Assembly: GCA_003427395.1 (NCBI GenBank)
Contig: BFEA01000025.1
Span: 1,490,169-1,532,664 of the forward strand
Reading direction: 5' to 3'
Origin: Chara braunii
Taxonomy: Eukaryota > Streptophyta > Charophyceae > Charales > Characeae
DNA: 42,496 bases
A program made the translations under genes and the position numbers. The notes under the pieces were generated by a model. It saw only the letters and a program-made list of their open reading frames with translations, did not search any database and was not told the origin of the DNA. Shown one piece after another: positions 19,500-30,956 of the stretch (positions are counted from its first letter, which is position 1; each line of letters opens with the position of its first letter).

Positions 19500-21683
19500 G
19501 GTCTGGGTTGTGCCCATCACAAAAAAAACGTCCAGTATGCGCCGTCCGTTATCATATTGGCAATCATATTCTACCATCTTGCCTCTAAACCCTTATCCCC
19601 AGATCATCTCTCCCTAAAATCATTCATTTCCAGCATTTGCGACCGCCCAGCTTTAGGGAAAATTTTACTGGTAATATACAATGGTAATAACATTGTCGCA
19701 GATACCAACTTCATAGTAGTAATTACTCATAATGAATGGTGTATTACTTAAGTACCAGATGCCAATAATACCCTGCTAAGATTATCCCGATACTCATCAC
19801 GCACGCGCATAAAAGAGTCTATTCGAGACAACCGACTATACCGAAGAGAGCTCTTCACACAAATACCCATCGGAAATAGAACACCAAGTACACGTCGACA
19901 AAACCCTCGAGCCACAACTCAGACATTAACCATATATCATATTTACCACCCATGAAAGATACAATATACACGTCATACAGGTAGGTACCCCAAACATGAG
20001 TCCAAACACAGTACAACCCACAGTAACTAGGATATACTCGTAATCACGATCACAACATAGTAGGCGCAACTTATTCGCAGGGGTTGTAACTGAAGGGCAC
20101 GACATGCTTTATACATAACAACATGAAGCCAACCCAACCGCCAGCCATATAATAAGATAACTCTCAAAACGTATCTTAGTTCATAGAAAACAGAGTAAGA
20201 CTACCAATAAATAATTAGCATGATACAGTTGTTACCCCCCCTTCATCTCTTAAGCGAAGCATATAATACAGAGGGGCGGTGTGATCCTCTTGAGATAACA
20301 TCTTGACTCCCGAGCCCCGCTCTAAAGATCAAGCCTCACCGCAACCCTCTCCGATTTCAGCACTTGCACCTCACTAAGCTTAATCACGACCAGATGGTCA
20401 TCCCCATTCATACCTGTCAGGGCAACGGATAGCGAGTCCGTGCCCTTACAAATACGATGACCCTGATTAATGCGAGACGAGCCCAGATCGCTACTCCTGG
20501 ACCGCTCTCACTAAGCAGTAGCTGTTCCACCTGACCATTACAGCCTCAGCGAGCTAGCAAGCTTTTTCCTCCTCTCTCAATAAATAATGTAGTTACCCTC
20601 CTATCATAGGATAGGTAACAACACCCCACTAATGGACCAGGAACATAATTCCAGCATGGGTCTCACTATCGTCCTTGAGACTGATAATCTGCTTCCTCAA
20701 GCCCCAACAAGGGAGTAACAACTCGGGAACCCACTTCCACCGAGGACACATCGTACACGCTGACTGACTCCCTTCAGGAGGAACCACCTTCCTCATAAAT
20801 GAGTCACCCCATTCACCTCTGGTCCCATGCCAGATGTGGGTTTCATGCAAAACTTGTGTCTGCTCTGGAAGCCAATTCCATATATACACCATTGATCATA
20901 CACCAGAACAAAAATGGAGTGAACGCACATATACTCAGATAGCCCAATACAAACCATCATAAAAACAAATACCCATATATCACGAATACTTAAACATAGG
21001 TCTCTCTTTGGATCGGCCACACCGCTAATCAAGTAATCACTACTTCCCAAACTCTATCGGTAATCATGCCTAGGCAATCCCCTAAATGACTCACCTCACC
21101 GCCAACCGATACCATTAGGGGTCTAGGCTCGGTACTCATTGCAGTACCCATCATACCACAACTTAATCTCTGCTCATGGGAAGACCTTGGCAATTAAACC
21201 CCTTTAATTCCTCTCTCACCAGTCATCCCCTCATCCGCGTCGCTTACACGCCAACAGTTTCTTCCAAAACGAGGCTCTATCGACCAGGGGAGGAAGTCTC
21301 AACTTAACACCTCTACTTCCCAAAGCAGGCTTAGCTCAATACTCACGTAATAAGTCAACTAGCCTTGTGGCTTTGACGGTCACTTAATAAAGTATGCCTT
21401 AATAGGGGACATACCCAATAATGCTGATGCTGCCTCGATTCAACCTGGGCCGCATCAGACGTGCCACGTATCGCCCAATCACCTAAAAAAATACTCAGGA
21501 TAGCAAAGTACTCCATCTTAGCATTTCCTCCTTCGAGCAAAACAAACATACGCTTATAATCAGTACTTAACACTTTAGACCGCAACTTGAAGACATTCCC
21601 AACGTTGGACAGGGTATCAAGCAATCGACCATGTGCGTCCAAAGAAAACCTCTCCTTTTTTTGCCTTGTTCTCACAATCACAT
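19500..21683 (-). other. Internal region of element A, right part; no gag found
   Basis: Gag should follow the leader here if the element were autonomous, yet no frame resembles element B's gag. One clear hairpin exists (GGGCAACGGA/TCCGTGCCC, 20420-20445). Short frames at 20629-20892 and 21355-21681 have no recognisable domain. Confidence 0.55.
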
Positions 21684-21725
21684 ACCCGGATGTCGTTCCA
21701 CCAGGGACAACGGTAGGCAGCTGTC
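21684..21725 (-). promoter_or_regulatory. Conserved post-PBS leader of element A
   Basis: On the minus strand the 35 nt at 21718-21684 (core CCTACCGTTGTCCCTGGTGG) are almost identical to 37843-37808 in element B, although the sequences diverge on both sides. This is the usual place for packaging or dimerisation signals in LTR elements. Confidence 0.5.
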
Positions 21726-21743
21726 ATCCCGGCAACGGGGCCA
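21726..21743 (-). other. Primer-binding site of element A (tRNA-Asp type, mutated)
   Basis: The minus strand reads TGGCCCCGTTGCCGGGAT, two bases after the LTR end. It matches the TGGCGCCGTTGCCGGGGA site widespread in plant Athila/Tat-type gypsy elements, with one substitution and one base lost. Confidence 0.8.
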
Positions 21744-21745
21744 CC

Positions 21746-23884
21746 TGTCGAGCGCATCGGTCCGGCACCGCATGCGGCAGCGCGGGACCCTCTCGGCCAC
21801 GTCACGCAGGAGTTGGACCAACCTCGTCACGAACACATAAGTGGAGCTTCCTTAGGCCGCTCCAGCCGAGTGCGCCAGCCATACCTCTCGAGAGCCCTTA
21901 CGACAGGATAGGGCCTACGCGAGGCACAACTTACCTCTACCTTACGGGAGTTGTTACCTCCCTTCGGTGGGCGTATCCTCGACAAGCTATCAGTCCACAG
22001 TACGAAAGCTAATCAATTGCAATCACAGAGGTGGACTAGCCGAGGGCGTTTCCGTTCGTTGTAGCATAGGGGATACGCGCGGTAATACGCCTATCGGACC
22101 CACGCGCGAACCGACATCTTGAGGGGCTGAAGTCCCAAGCGCGACTCGACGTCGGTCGACTACGACGCATCCCACACACCACGCGCACACCACTCTAACA
22201 ACCACAAAACAACAACACACACACACACACATATACACGTAACGACCCGCACGAACAACGCGACACAAACAACGCGACAACCCTCCTAGCCCCTCGGTAG
22301 CCATCCCATAACTTTCCACTGCGGAAATTAGGTGGGCGTCGCGCGCGAGACTCGGTATAAAGCCGCGCGGATGCAGGACTATCTCATATCGACTCGCAAT
22401 GCAAGCGTACGCAAGCAGTCGCAATGACGGCGTACTATGTAGTACCCATACTCACGCGGTCCTCGTTAATCTCGAGGGCTGTATTCGACACTCAAGTATC
22501 GGCTGACACGCGCCTTGAGGGTTAATCTCTTAACGCTGGACAACGACCATGCGCGGTTGAAGACCACACACCCTCTTCTGCACGTTATGCAAAGCGGGTG
22601 GTACACATGTCCACGCCTGTGATGGTAGTCGTCTTTCGCGGCCCTGGGGGTAAGTCCTCCCCGGGCCTAGGTGAAAGTCAAGGGGTTTGACTTTGATGGC
22701 TGCCACAGACTACAACGTCAAACCATACGAACTCTAAAAAGCAAGGGTAAAAAATGAACCTCTCTTTCCTCCTGAGACATAATCAAGTTAACCCTTGTTC
22801 ACACTCAAAGTAGCCGTCTCAAATACTCAGGACACTTATAAATACACGAGGGTTGGTTATATAGGACAATCACTTCTCACAGTCACAGGGAGGCTCCTCT
22901 CAGCCATATATGTATGAAATCGCAGGCAATCACATCTAGAGTCCGAATCACAACCATACCGGCAATCACATCAAAGATTCAACCAGAAGTCTGCGCACTA
23001 CACGGGGTCAACTTCAATCATTTTTCGCACTCATACCCCTTGCCTTAGCCATACAAGCCTCACTCGTGCAACTCTTAAATAAATACTCAGTACTTTTGTT
23101 GGATGACCATTCAATAAAGTCCGGGTAAGAACACAACAAAACAATTCAAATCTCAAGGCTAAGACCTTTAGGTTGAGTGACAGGAGTGAATTGGAGTTGA
23201 ATCGGCAACCGACCTGTTATCAGTGATAACAGAAGATGATCCTTGTAGGATCAAGCTGAATCTAGTCTAAGTCCTGAATCAATCGATCCAGAAGACCTGT
23301 AACATAAGATAGACCAATCCCCAAGCTAGAATCATAAGTGTATGCAGAAACAACTCCATAACACATTCTCATCCAAGGTTATCTGCCAACTAAGTCTAAG
23401 CCTACCCCTAAGCCAGTGCCCAAAGCAAAGGTAGACTAATGGCAGAATCTCCCCCATTCAGGGTGGACCGCCAGAATCGCCACCTGTCAAAATAGAATCT
23501 AACTCCTCTAAATCAAGGAAACTTCGGCAGCGCTTCCCGTAGGAAAAATGCATTTTCAGAATTTATATTAGTCCAAATATCAAAAGCAGGAGTAATCTCT
23601 AACTCTGGAAAATAAAATTTTGTTTAACTCCCTGAAATAGTAGAAATTTGGACAGCACTCCCTTTAGAAAGGGAGACTTCCCAGATTTATACTATGTCCG
23701 ATATGAACTCAAAAGACAACTTGAGTTCAACTTAGACAAGATTTTACTAACTCCTTAGTTTTGCAGAAATTTCGACAGCACTCCCTTTAAAAAAGTATTA
23801 TTCCAAATTTATACAAAGCTAAGTCCAGAATTTAAGAATAACTTTGACTTCTCATAGCCCAATTTTGTCTAATCCCCTGAATTA
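21746..23884 (-). repeat. 5' LTR of element A (truncated copy 2)
   Basis: Colinear with 8076-10235 and 37872-40060, with scattered substitutions and small indels, until it stops in the fourth 123-bp unit. It contains the CA microsatellite, the + strand TATA-like box and the stem-loops near 22640-22700. The hairpin array and GC-rich array are missing because of the fold-back. Confidence 0.85.
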
Positions 23885-23975
23885 AAAAAAAATTGGGCTT
23901 TGAGAAGTCAAAGTTATTATCAAATTCAGGACTTAGCTTTGTATAAATTTTGGAATAACACTTTTCAAAAGGGAG
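23781..23975. repeat. Fold-back junction (about 85-bp arms)
   Basis: 23891-23975 is the near reverse complement of 23781-23866, with only about 24 bases between. The LTR sequence turns back on itself and then jumps to the inverted end of the element A internal region. Possible causes are a template switch, an inverted duplication or a chimeric assembly join. Confidence 0.85.
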
Positions 23976-24883
23976 GCCCTGCTGCACTATCCCCCTCGGT
24001 TTTGCTTACGGGCGCGGCGGCGGGCCCGATCCGCGGGGTTGGCGAGGTGCCAGCAGCCCCGCGGTTCCCCGACTTTTATTTTATTTTATTTCCCTTTTGA
24101 GTATTGTTCTGGGTCCGTCTGCTAGCGCATCCCGCTTTGAGACGCGGGACTGCCATGGGAGCGCGTGGGGGTGTGTTGTATTTGCGGTGTTGCCTGAAGC
24201 ACAATTACAAACTTTTTTCGTGGCTGCGCCGGGTCGCGCCCCGTTTTGCCTTGGGGTGCGGTGCATTGGGTGGTATAGCAGGGGTTCGTACGGCCGCTGT
24301 CCGGGGATATATGCGAATCCGGGATTGAACCCGGACGTGGACCAGGCCCTGTCCGTACGCAGAATGAATGGGGCGGTATCTACCCCCACCAATAGGCCGA
24401 GGTAAAGGCCGTGCGGCCTTTGGGAGAGCCACTGGGCATTGCCCCGGTCGAGTCCTTCGGGACATCTGCTAATACTGGGACTATGCCGAGGGGGCGGGGG
24501 GGTGCACAGCCACGGTGAGGAGCTGATATAGACATCAGGGAGTGAACCCGGACGCGGACGAAGCCAGGTGCGGACGAAAAGGGGAGGCAAGTGGCGGGGA
24601 GAATCTTCTACCGAGCACAGTCAACAGTGCCCAGACGCGGTGGGTGACGGCGGCCGCCTGCAGCCCGACACTATAAAGGCGGGGCAGTGTCAGCCCGTTC
24701 GGTTAGTTGGCCGGTAAGGCGCAGAGCAGGGTGAACGGAAAAGGAGAAAAGGAAGGATGAACGGGGACGGCCCTCTGCATCGGGTGCAAGCAAAGGAAGG
24801 GGAAAAACAACAACTAGCGGGGAGTGGGAAAGCAGAGGGAGAAAGACAGGCGGATCGGGCGCAGATGGAGATGAGGGAGGGGC
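23976..24883 (+). repeat. Inverted copy of element A 3' internal region, with polypurine tract
   Basis: This is the reverse complement of about 14161-15060 with scattered differences, including the small hairpins, the TATA-like box in its inverted repeat and the polypurine tract (24864-24882). It lacks the ambiguous bases of the left copy and shows what those bases should resemble. Confidence 0.85.
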
Positions 24884-26058
24884 TGGCCAGATGGTGTTGC
24901 ATGGTGAGTGAGCGATAGCGCAGCGGGGGCGAACCCGGGCGAGGTTTCGAGTCGGGTGCATGCGAAATTTATGATGGCGGAGCGATGAGGGAGCAGGAAG
25001 ATAAAAAAGTGAAGCTCGCTCACTTCTTAGCGAAAACGAGCGAGGGAGGAGGCATTCCCGGGGTTTTGACCGGAGGCGAGTTCATCGGTGGCGTTATATC
25101 TAGTGATAGGTAAGTGGATTAGAAGATAGAGAGGAAACGGGGTGCGCTGAGCTGGCGATGGTGAAGTGGGGGAAACGGGTATAACTAACCCGATTCTCAA
25201 TGGATTGGGAGGAGAAAGGAAGTGGTCCGGGGGTTTTGACCCCGTGCGAATTTGATTATGGTGTTAGTTTTAGTGAAGAGTTAGTGGAACAGGTGGTTCC
25301 TCATAAAGGTTAGTGCGTCGGGTGGTGGCGGAGGGAGCTATGTCGAAGGAGGAAGGGCAGTGAACGCATAGCTCAGGCAATTCCCAACGAAAACGGACAA
25401 GTGAAGTGGCTTCTCCTACGTTTGGGGTAGGGCGAGTTAGATCGTGCAGGTAGTTGCGCGTCTGAGTGTCGTATAGTCGGGTAGGAGAGAAAGAGCGCTG
25501 CGCTCAGCTATGGTGAAGGGCCGAATGGCAGGGATCGGCGGAGCGATGAGGGACGAGGAAGATAGAAAGGTGAAGCTCGCTCGCTTCTTAGCGAAAACGA
25601 GCGAGGGAGGAGGCATTCCCGGGGTTTTGACCCGGGGCGAGTTCATCAGTGGCATTAGATCTAGTGATAGGTTAGTGGATTAGAAGATAGAGAGGAAACG
25701 GGGTGCGCCGAGCTGGCGATGGTGAAGTTGGGGAAACGGGCATAACTAACCCGATTCTCAATGAATTCGGGAGAGAAAGGAAGTGGTCCGGGGGTTTTGA
25801 CCCCGTGCGAATTTGATTATGGTGTTAGTTTTAGTGAAGAGTTAGTGGAATAGGTGGTTCGTAGTAAAGGTTAGTGCGTCGGGTGGTGGCGGACAAAGCT
25901 ATGTCGAGGAAGGAAGGGCAGTGAACGCATAGCTCAGGCGATTCTTAACAAAAACGGACACGCGAAGTGGCTACTCCTACGTTTGGGGTAGGGCGAGTTA
26001 CATCGCGCAGTTAGTTGCGCGTCTGAGTGTCGTATAGTGGGGTAGGAGAGAAAGAGCG
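24884..26058 (+). repeat. LTR 5' end fragment on + strand
   Basis: It starts with TGGCCAGATGG right after the polypurine tract, so it is the start of a 3' LTR on the + strand. It contains two GC-rich units about 562 bp apart (marker GGCGAGTTCATC at about 25075 and 25637). It ends at a turn-around where the sequence continues in the opposite orientation. Confidence 0.8.
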
Positions 26059-29000
26059 CTTCACTGCCCTTCCTCCTTCGACATAGCTCCCTCCGCCACC
26101 ACCCGACGCACTAACCTTTACTACGAACCACCTGTTGCACTAACTCTTCGCTAAAACTAACACCATAATCAAATTCGCCTGGGGTCAAAACCCCCGGACC
26201 ACTTCCTTTCTCTCCCGAATCCACTGAGAACCGGGTTAGTTATGCCCGTTTCCCCCACTTCACCATCGCCAGCTCGGCGCACACCGTTTCCTCTCTATCT
26301 TCTAATCCACTAACCTATCACTAGATCTAACGACTGCGATGAGCTCGACCTAGGTCAAAACCCCGGGAATGCCTCCTCCCTCGCTCGTTTTCGCTAAGAA
26401 GCGATCGAGCTTCACCTTTCTATCTTCCTCCTCCCTCATCGCTCCGCCGAATCCATTGAGAATCGGGTTACTTATGCCCGTTTTCCCCACTTCACCATCG
26501 CCAGCTCGGCGTAACCCGTTTCCTCTCTGTCTTCTAATCCACTAACCTATCGTTAGATCGAACGCCACCGATGAACTCGCCCTGGGTCAAAACCCGAGGA
26601 ACGCCTCCTCCCTCGCTCGTTTTCGCTAAGAAGCGAGCGAGCTTAACCCTTCCATCTTCCTCCTCCCTCATCGCTCCGACATCACAACTTTCGCACGCAC
26701 CCGACTCGAAACCGCGCCCGGGTTCGCCCCCGCTGCGCTATCGCTCACTAACATAACTCCCTCCACCACCACCCGTTGCACTAACCTTTACTACGAACCA
26801 CCTGTTCCACTAACTCTTCACTAAAACTAACACCATAATCAAATTCGCCCGGGGTCAAAACCTCCGGACCACGTCCTTTCTCTCCCGAATCCATTGAGAA
26901 TCGGGTTAGTTATGCCCGTTTCCCCCACTTCACCATGACCAGCTCGGCGCACCCCGTTTCCTCTATATCTTCTAATCCACTAACCTAGCACTAGATCTAA
27001 CGCCACCGATGAACTCGCCCCGGGTCAAAACCCCGGGAACGCCTTCTCCCTCGCTCGTTTTCGCTAAGAAGCGAGCGAGCTTCACCTTTCTATCTTCCTC
27101 CTCCCTCATCGCTCCGCCGAATCCATTGAGAATCGGGTTAGTTATGCNNNNNNNNNNNNNNNNNNNNNNNNNNNNNNNNNNNNNNNNNNNNNNNNNNNNN
27201 NNNNNNNNNNNNNNNNNNNNNNNNNNNNNNNNNNNNNNNNNNNNNNNNNNNNNNNNNNNNNNNNNNNNNNNNNNNNNNNNNNNNNNNNNNNNNNNNNNNN
27301 NNNNNNNNNNNNNNNNNNNNNNNNNNNNNNNNNNNNNNNNNNNNNNNNNNNNNNNNNNNNNNNNNNNNNNNNNNNNNNNNNNNNNNNNNNNNNNNNNNNN
27401 NNNNNNNNNNNNNNNNNNNNNNNNNNNNNNNNNNNNNNNNNNNNNNNNNNNNNNNNNNNNNNNNNNNNNNNNNNNNNNNNNNNNNNNNNNNNNNNNNNNN
27501 NNNNNNNNNNNNNNNNNNNNNNNNNNNNNNNNNNNNNNNNNNNNNNNNNNNNNNNNNNNNNNNNNNNNNNNNNNNNNNNNNNNNNNNNNNNNNNNNNNNN
27601 NNNNNNNNNNNNNNNNNNNNNNNNNNNNNNNNNNNNNNNNNNNNNNNNNNNNNNNNNNNNNNNNNNNNNNNNNNNNNNNNNNNNNNNNNNNNNNNNNNNN
27701 NNNNNNNNNNNNNNNNNNNNNNNNNNNNNNNNNNNNNNNNNNNNNNNNNNNNNNNNNNNNNNNNNNNNNNNNNNNNNNNNNNNNNNNNNNNNNNNNNNNN
27801 NNNNNNNNNNNNNNNNNNNNNNNNNNNNNNNNNNNNNNNNNNNNNNNNNNNNNNNNNNNNNNNNNNNNNNNNNNNNNNNNNNNNNNNNNNNNNNNNNNNN
27901 NNNNNNNNNNNNNNNNNNNNNNTCTATCTTCCTCCTCCCTCATCGCTCCGCCGAATCCATTGAGAATCGGGTTAGTTATGCCCGTTTCCCCCACTTCACC
28001 ATCGCCAGCTCGGCGCAACCCGTTTCCTCTCTATCTTCTAATCCACTAACCTATCACTAGATCTAACGCCACCGATGAACTCGCCCCGGGTCAAAACCCG
28101 AGGAACGCCTCCTCCCTCGCTCGTTTTCGCTAAGAAGCGAGTGAGCTTAACCTTTCTATCTTCCTCCTCCCTCATCGCTCCTCCATCACAACTTTCGCAC
28201 GCACCCGGCTCGAAACCGCGCGAGGGTTCGCCCCCGCCGCGCTATCGCTCACTAACATAGCTCCCTCCACCACCACCCGATGCACTAACCTTTACTACGA
28301 ACCACCTGTTCCACTAACTCTTCACTAAAACTAACACCATAATCAAATTCGCCCGGGGTCAAAACCTCCGGACGACTTCCTTTCTCTCCCGAATCCATTG
28401 AGAATCGGGTTAGTTATGCCCGTTTCCCCCACTTCACCATCGCCAGCTCGGCGCACCCCGTTTCGTCTGTATCTTCTAATCCACTAACCTATCACTAGAT
28501 CTAACGCCACCGATGAACTCGCCCCGGGTCAAAACCCCAGGAACGCCTCCTCCCTCGCTCGTTTTCGCTAAGAAGCGAGCGAGCTTCACCTTTCTATCTT
28601 CCTCCTCCCTCATCGCTCCACCGAATCCATTGAGAATCGGGTTAGTTATGCCCGTTTCCCCCACTTCACCATCGCCAGCTCGGCGCACCCCGTTTCCTCT
28701 CTATCTTCTAATCCACTAACCTATCACTGGATCTAACGCCACCGATGAACTCCCCCTTGATCAAAACCCCGGGAACGTTTCCTCCCTCGCTCGTTTTCGC
28801 TAAGAAGCGAGCGAGCTTCACCTTTCTATCTTCCTCCTCCCTCATTGCTCCGCCGAATCCATTGAGAATCGGGTTAGTAATGCCCGTTTCCCTCACTTCA
28901 CCATCGCCAGCTCGGCGCACCTCGTTTCCTCTCTATCTTCTAATCCAATAACCTATCACTAGATCTCACGCCACTGATGAACTCGCCCCGGGTCAAAACC

Positions 29001-29849
29001 CCGGGAATGCTTCCTCCCTCGCTCGATTTCGCTAAGAAGCAAGCGAGCTTCACCTTTCTACCTTCCTCCTCCCTCATTGCTCCGCCATCACAACTTTCGC
29101 ACGCACCCGGCTCGAAACCTCGCCCGGGTTCGCCCCCGCTGCGCTATCGCTCACCGACATAGCTCCCTCCGCCACCACCCGACGCACTTACCTTTACTAC
29201 AAACCACCTATTCCACTAACTGTTCACATAAACTAACACCATAATCAAATTCGCCCGGGGTCAAAACTACCAGTCCACTTCCTTTCTCTCCCGAATCCAT
29301 TGAGAATCGGGTTAGTTATGCCCGTTTTCCCCACTTCACCATCGCCATCTCGGTGCACCCCGTTTCCTCTTTATCTTATAACCCACTAACCCTATCACTA
29401 GATCTAACGCCACCGATGAACTCGCCCTGGGTCAAAACCCCGGGAACGCCTCCTCCCTCGCTCGTTTTCGCTAAGAAGCGAGTGAGCTTTACCTTTCTAT
29501 CTTCCTCCTCCCCCATCGCTGTGCCGAATCCATTGAGAATCGGGTTAGTTATGCCCGTTTCCCCCACTTCACCATCGCCAGCTCAGTGCACCCTGTTTCC
29601 TCTCTATCTTCTTATCCACTAACTTATCACTAGATCTAACGCCATCGATGAACTCACCCCAGGTCAAAACCCCGGGAACGCCTCCTACCTCGCTCGTTTT
29701 CGCTAAGAAGCGAGCGAGCTTCACCTTTCTATCTTCCTCCTTTCTCATCGCTCCGCCATCGCAACTTTCGCACGCACCCGGCTCGAAACCGCGCCCGGGT
29801 TCGCCCCTGTTGCGCTATCGCTCATCAACCACGCAACACCATCTGGCCA
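26059..29849 (-). repeat. LTR-end satellite array: 232-bp and 438-bp units
   Basis: Using the marker CGATGAACTCGCC, units start at about 26336, 26569, 27007, then after the gap 28073, 28511, 28743, 28975, 29414 and 29646. Steps are 232-233 bp (short) or 438-439 bp (long). The long unit is the short unit plus about 206 bp inserted between CTCCGCC and GAATCCATTG. Order is S, L, partial and gap, L, S, S, L, S, then a terminal long unit ending at the LTR edge. Open frames repeated in every unit, on both strands, follow from homogeneity and are not genes. Confidence 0.9.
27148..27922. other. Assembly gap (775 N)
   Basis: The gap lies inside the satellite array, between GTTAGTTATGC and TCTATCTTCC of neighbouring units, so unit number there is unknown. 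Frames through it are artefacts. Confidence 1.
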
Positions 29850-30035
29850 AATGAAGGAGTTGTAGACTGGGAGGAGGTTCGTGCCGCGGTTGGCCGATAG
29901 GGAGTGCCCATGTATCCTGCTAGGGTGGGTCTCTCGTAGATAATGTGTACATAGGTGATGAGGGCTAGGGTGGCAGGCCAATCAGTTGTATGGACTAAGC
30001 CCCTATGTGTTAGTCAGCAAGATGTATCAAGATGA
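29850..30035 (+). repeat. Inverted fragment of element A internal region
   Basis: About 186 bp match the reverse complement of about 18660-18850, covering the end of the 243-aa ORF and the sequence beyond it. On its left it meets an LTR edge (TGGCCA at 29849) with no polypurine tract, so the LTR here looks inserted next to it. On the right similarity stops after CAAGATG. Confidence 0.75.
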
Positions 30036-30137
30036 GTCACTAACCTTCGGAATGGCGTCTCTCTTGGTATGTCGAGCTTCTGCGCTGATGGCAACAGTGA
30101 GGGCGATCTCAACTCCTCACTCGTAATTCGCCGAAAC

Positions 30138-30778
30138 TCAACTGCCCGGAGGCCACAAGCAGGGAACCGACTCCTCTGCCAATGAGGGCCCCGCGGGCTC
30201 ATCCTCCCGCTGTGCTGGGGCTCTCCTCCTCTCTCCGGCCAGCCCCACCTCTCTCGGTGCCGGATCCCTTGGCCTCTTGCTTCGCCGCCGCCTCTCAATC
30301 CTGGGCTCGTGCCTCTCGTGCTGTGGCCGTCCGAACGCCCTTCTAAGCTGAGCTTGGCAGTCCTCCCAATCTTGAGCCCTCTCTCGAATCTGTTTGGCCA
30401 CTGGCCTCTCTGCCCCCCTCGTCCAGATAAGTAGGGTCTGCACCCACTCCTCCCGCGCAATCCCCTGACTCAACATGCAATGCTCATCTGCGGGAATGAA
30501 CTCCGCGTTCCCCTCCTCCAATCAAATGGGAAGTTCTCAACCTCTGCATCCCAGCCTCCACGTCGTGCCAAGTCAGGGTCTCCTCACATATCTGAGCAAC
30601 AGGCTCCTCAAACCGCCCTATACCCCTCAAGTGGTGAATCCTCTCTACCACTGAACACCCTCTCTGTGTGGCATGATCCCGATATACGTCCAGGAAGAGC
30701 TCAGTGTTGTCGTCATCGAACTCAGGCGTAGGTTCCCTCCTAGGCGGCTCGTGCTGCTCGCCCCCTCCTGCTACCCTC
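30138..30778 (-). pseudogene. Gag-like relic downstream of integrase
   Basis: Two minus-strand frames joined by a frameshift near 30530 look like one decayed protein. The first part (about 30778-30535) has EFDDDNTELFLDVYRDHA and a TWHDVEAGMQRL stretch. The second (30521-30138) has EEWVQTLLIWTRGAERPV, then DWEDCQAQLRRAFGRP and a strongly basic tail. Alternating aromatic and Leu positions followed by a basic end recall a retrotransposon capsid-type gag, but this is not element B's gag. It could be the relic of another element or an extra 3' ORF. Family assignment is inference. Confidence 0.4.
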
Positions 30779-30956
30779 TAGGGCCCCTGCCGTGGCAGTG
30801 TGTCCCTCCCGCCCCTCTGCATGACTGCCTTCGAAAAGTCAGACCTGCACACCACGCGAGAGACAGCAAACAGGTACACAGCAGGGTCAGCAACTGAGTC
30901 CATTAGTCTAGGGAAATCCCGCATACACTCCACACCTATTCATCCCAATCACTCAT

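Larger units (their letters stand above)
8076..23884 (-). mobile_element. Element A: non-autonomous LTR retrotransposon (large derivative)
   Basis: Read on the minus strand the parts are in order: broken 5' LTR (23884-21746), PBS (21743-21726), a 7.6-kb internal region, a polypurine tract (14180-14161) and the 3' LTR (14160-8076). The LTR runs from TGGCCAG to GACA, giving TG...CA ends. No reverse transcriptase, protease or integrase is visible inside, so it would need proteins from a relative such as element B. A fold-back at 23884 removes the far end of the 5' LTR, so a target-site duplication cannot be checked. Confidence 0.7.

Noticed and set aside
24081-24590. 169-aa minus-strand frame and its 97-114-aa counterparts near 14454-14923
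   Set aside because: They are reading frames of an inverted pair of element A non-coding DNA; the two copies are shifted and end differently, so no protein is conserved.
26972-28049. Long frames of about 347 residues across the second gap
   Set aside because: Same artefact, with satellite sequence at both ends.
27009-29854. Recurrent open frames beginning MNSPRVKTPGTPP on + and MRRAGDGEVGETG on -
   Set aside because: They recur because the satellite units are nearly identical, are open on both strands over the same bases, and encode low-complexity Ser/Pro-rich peptides without any domain.
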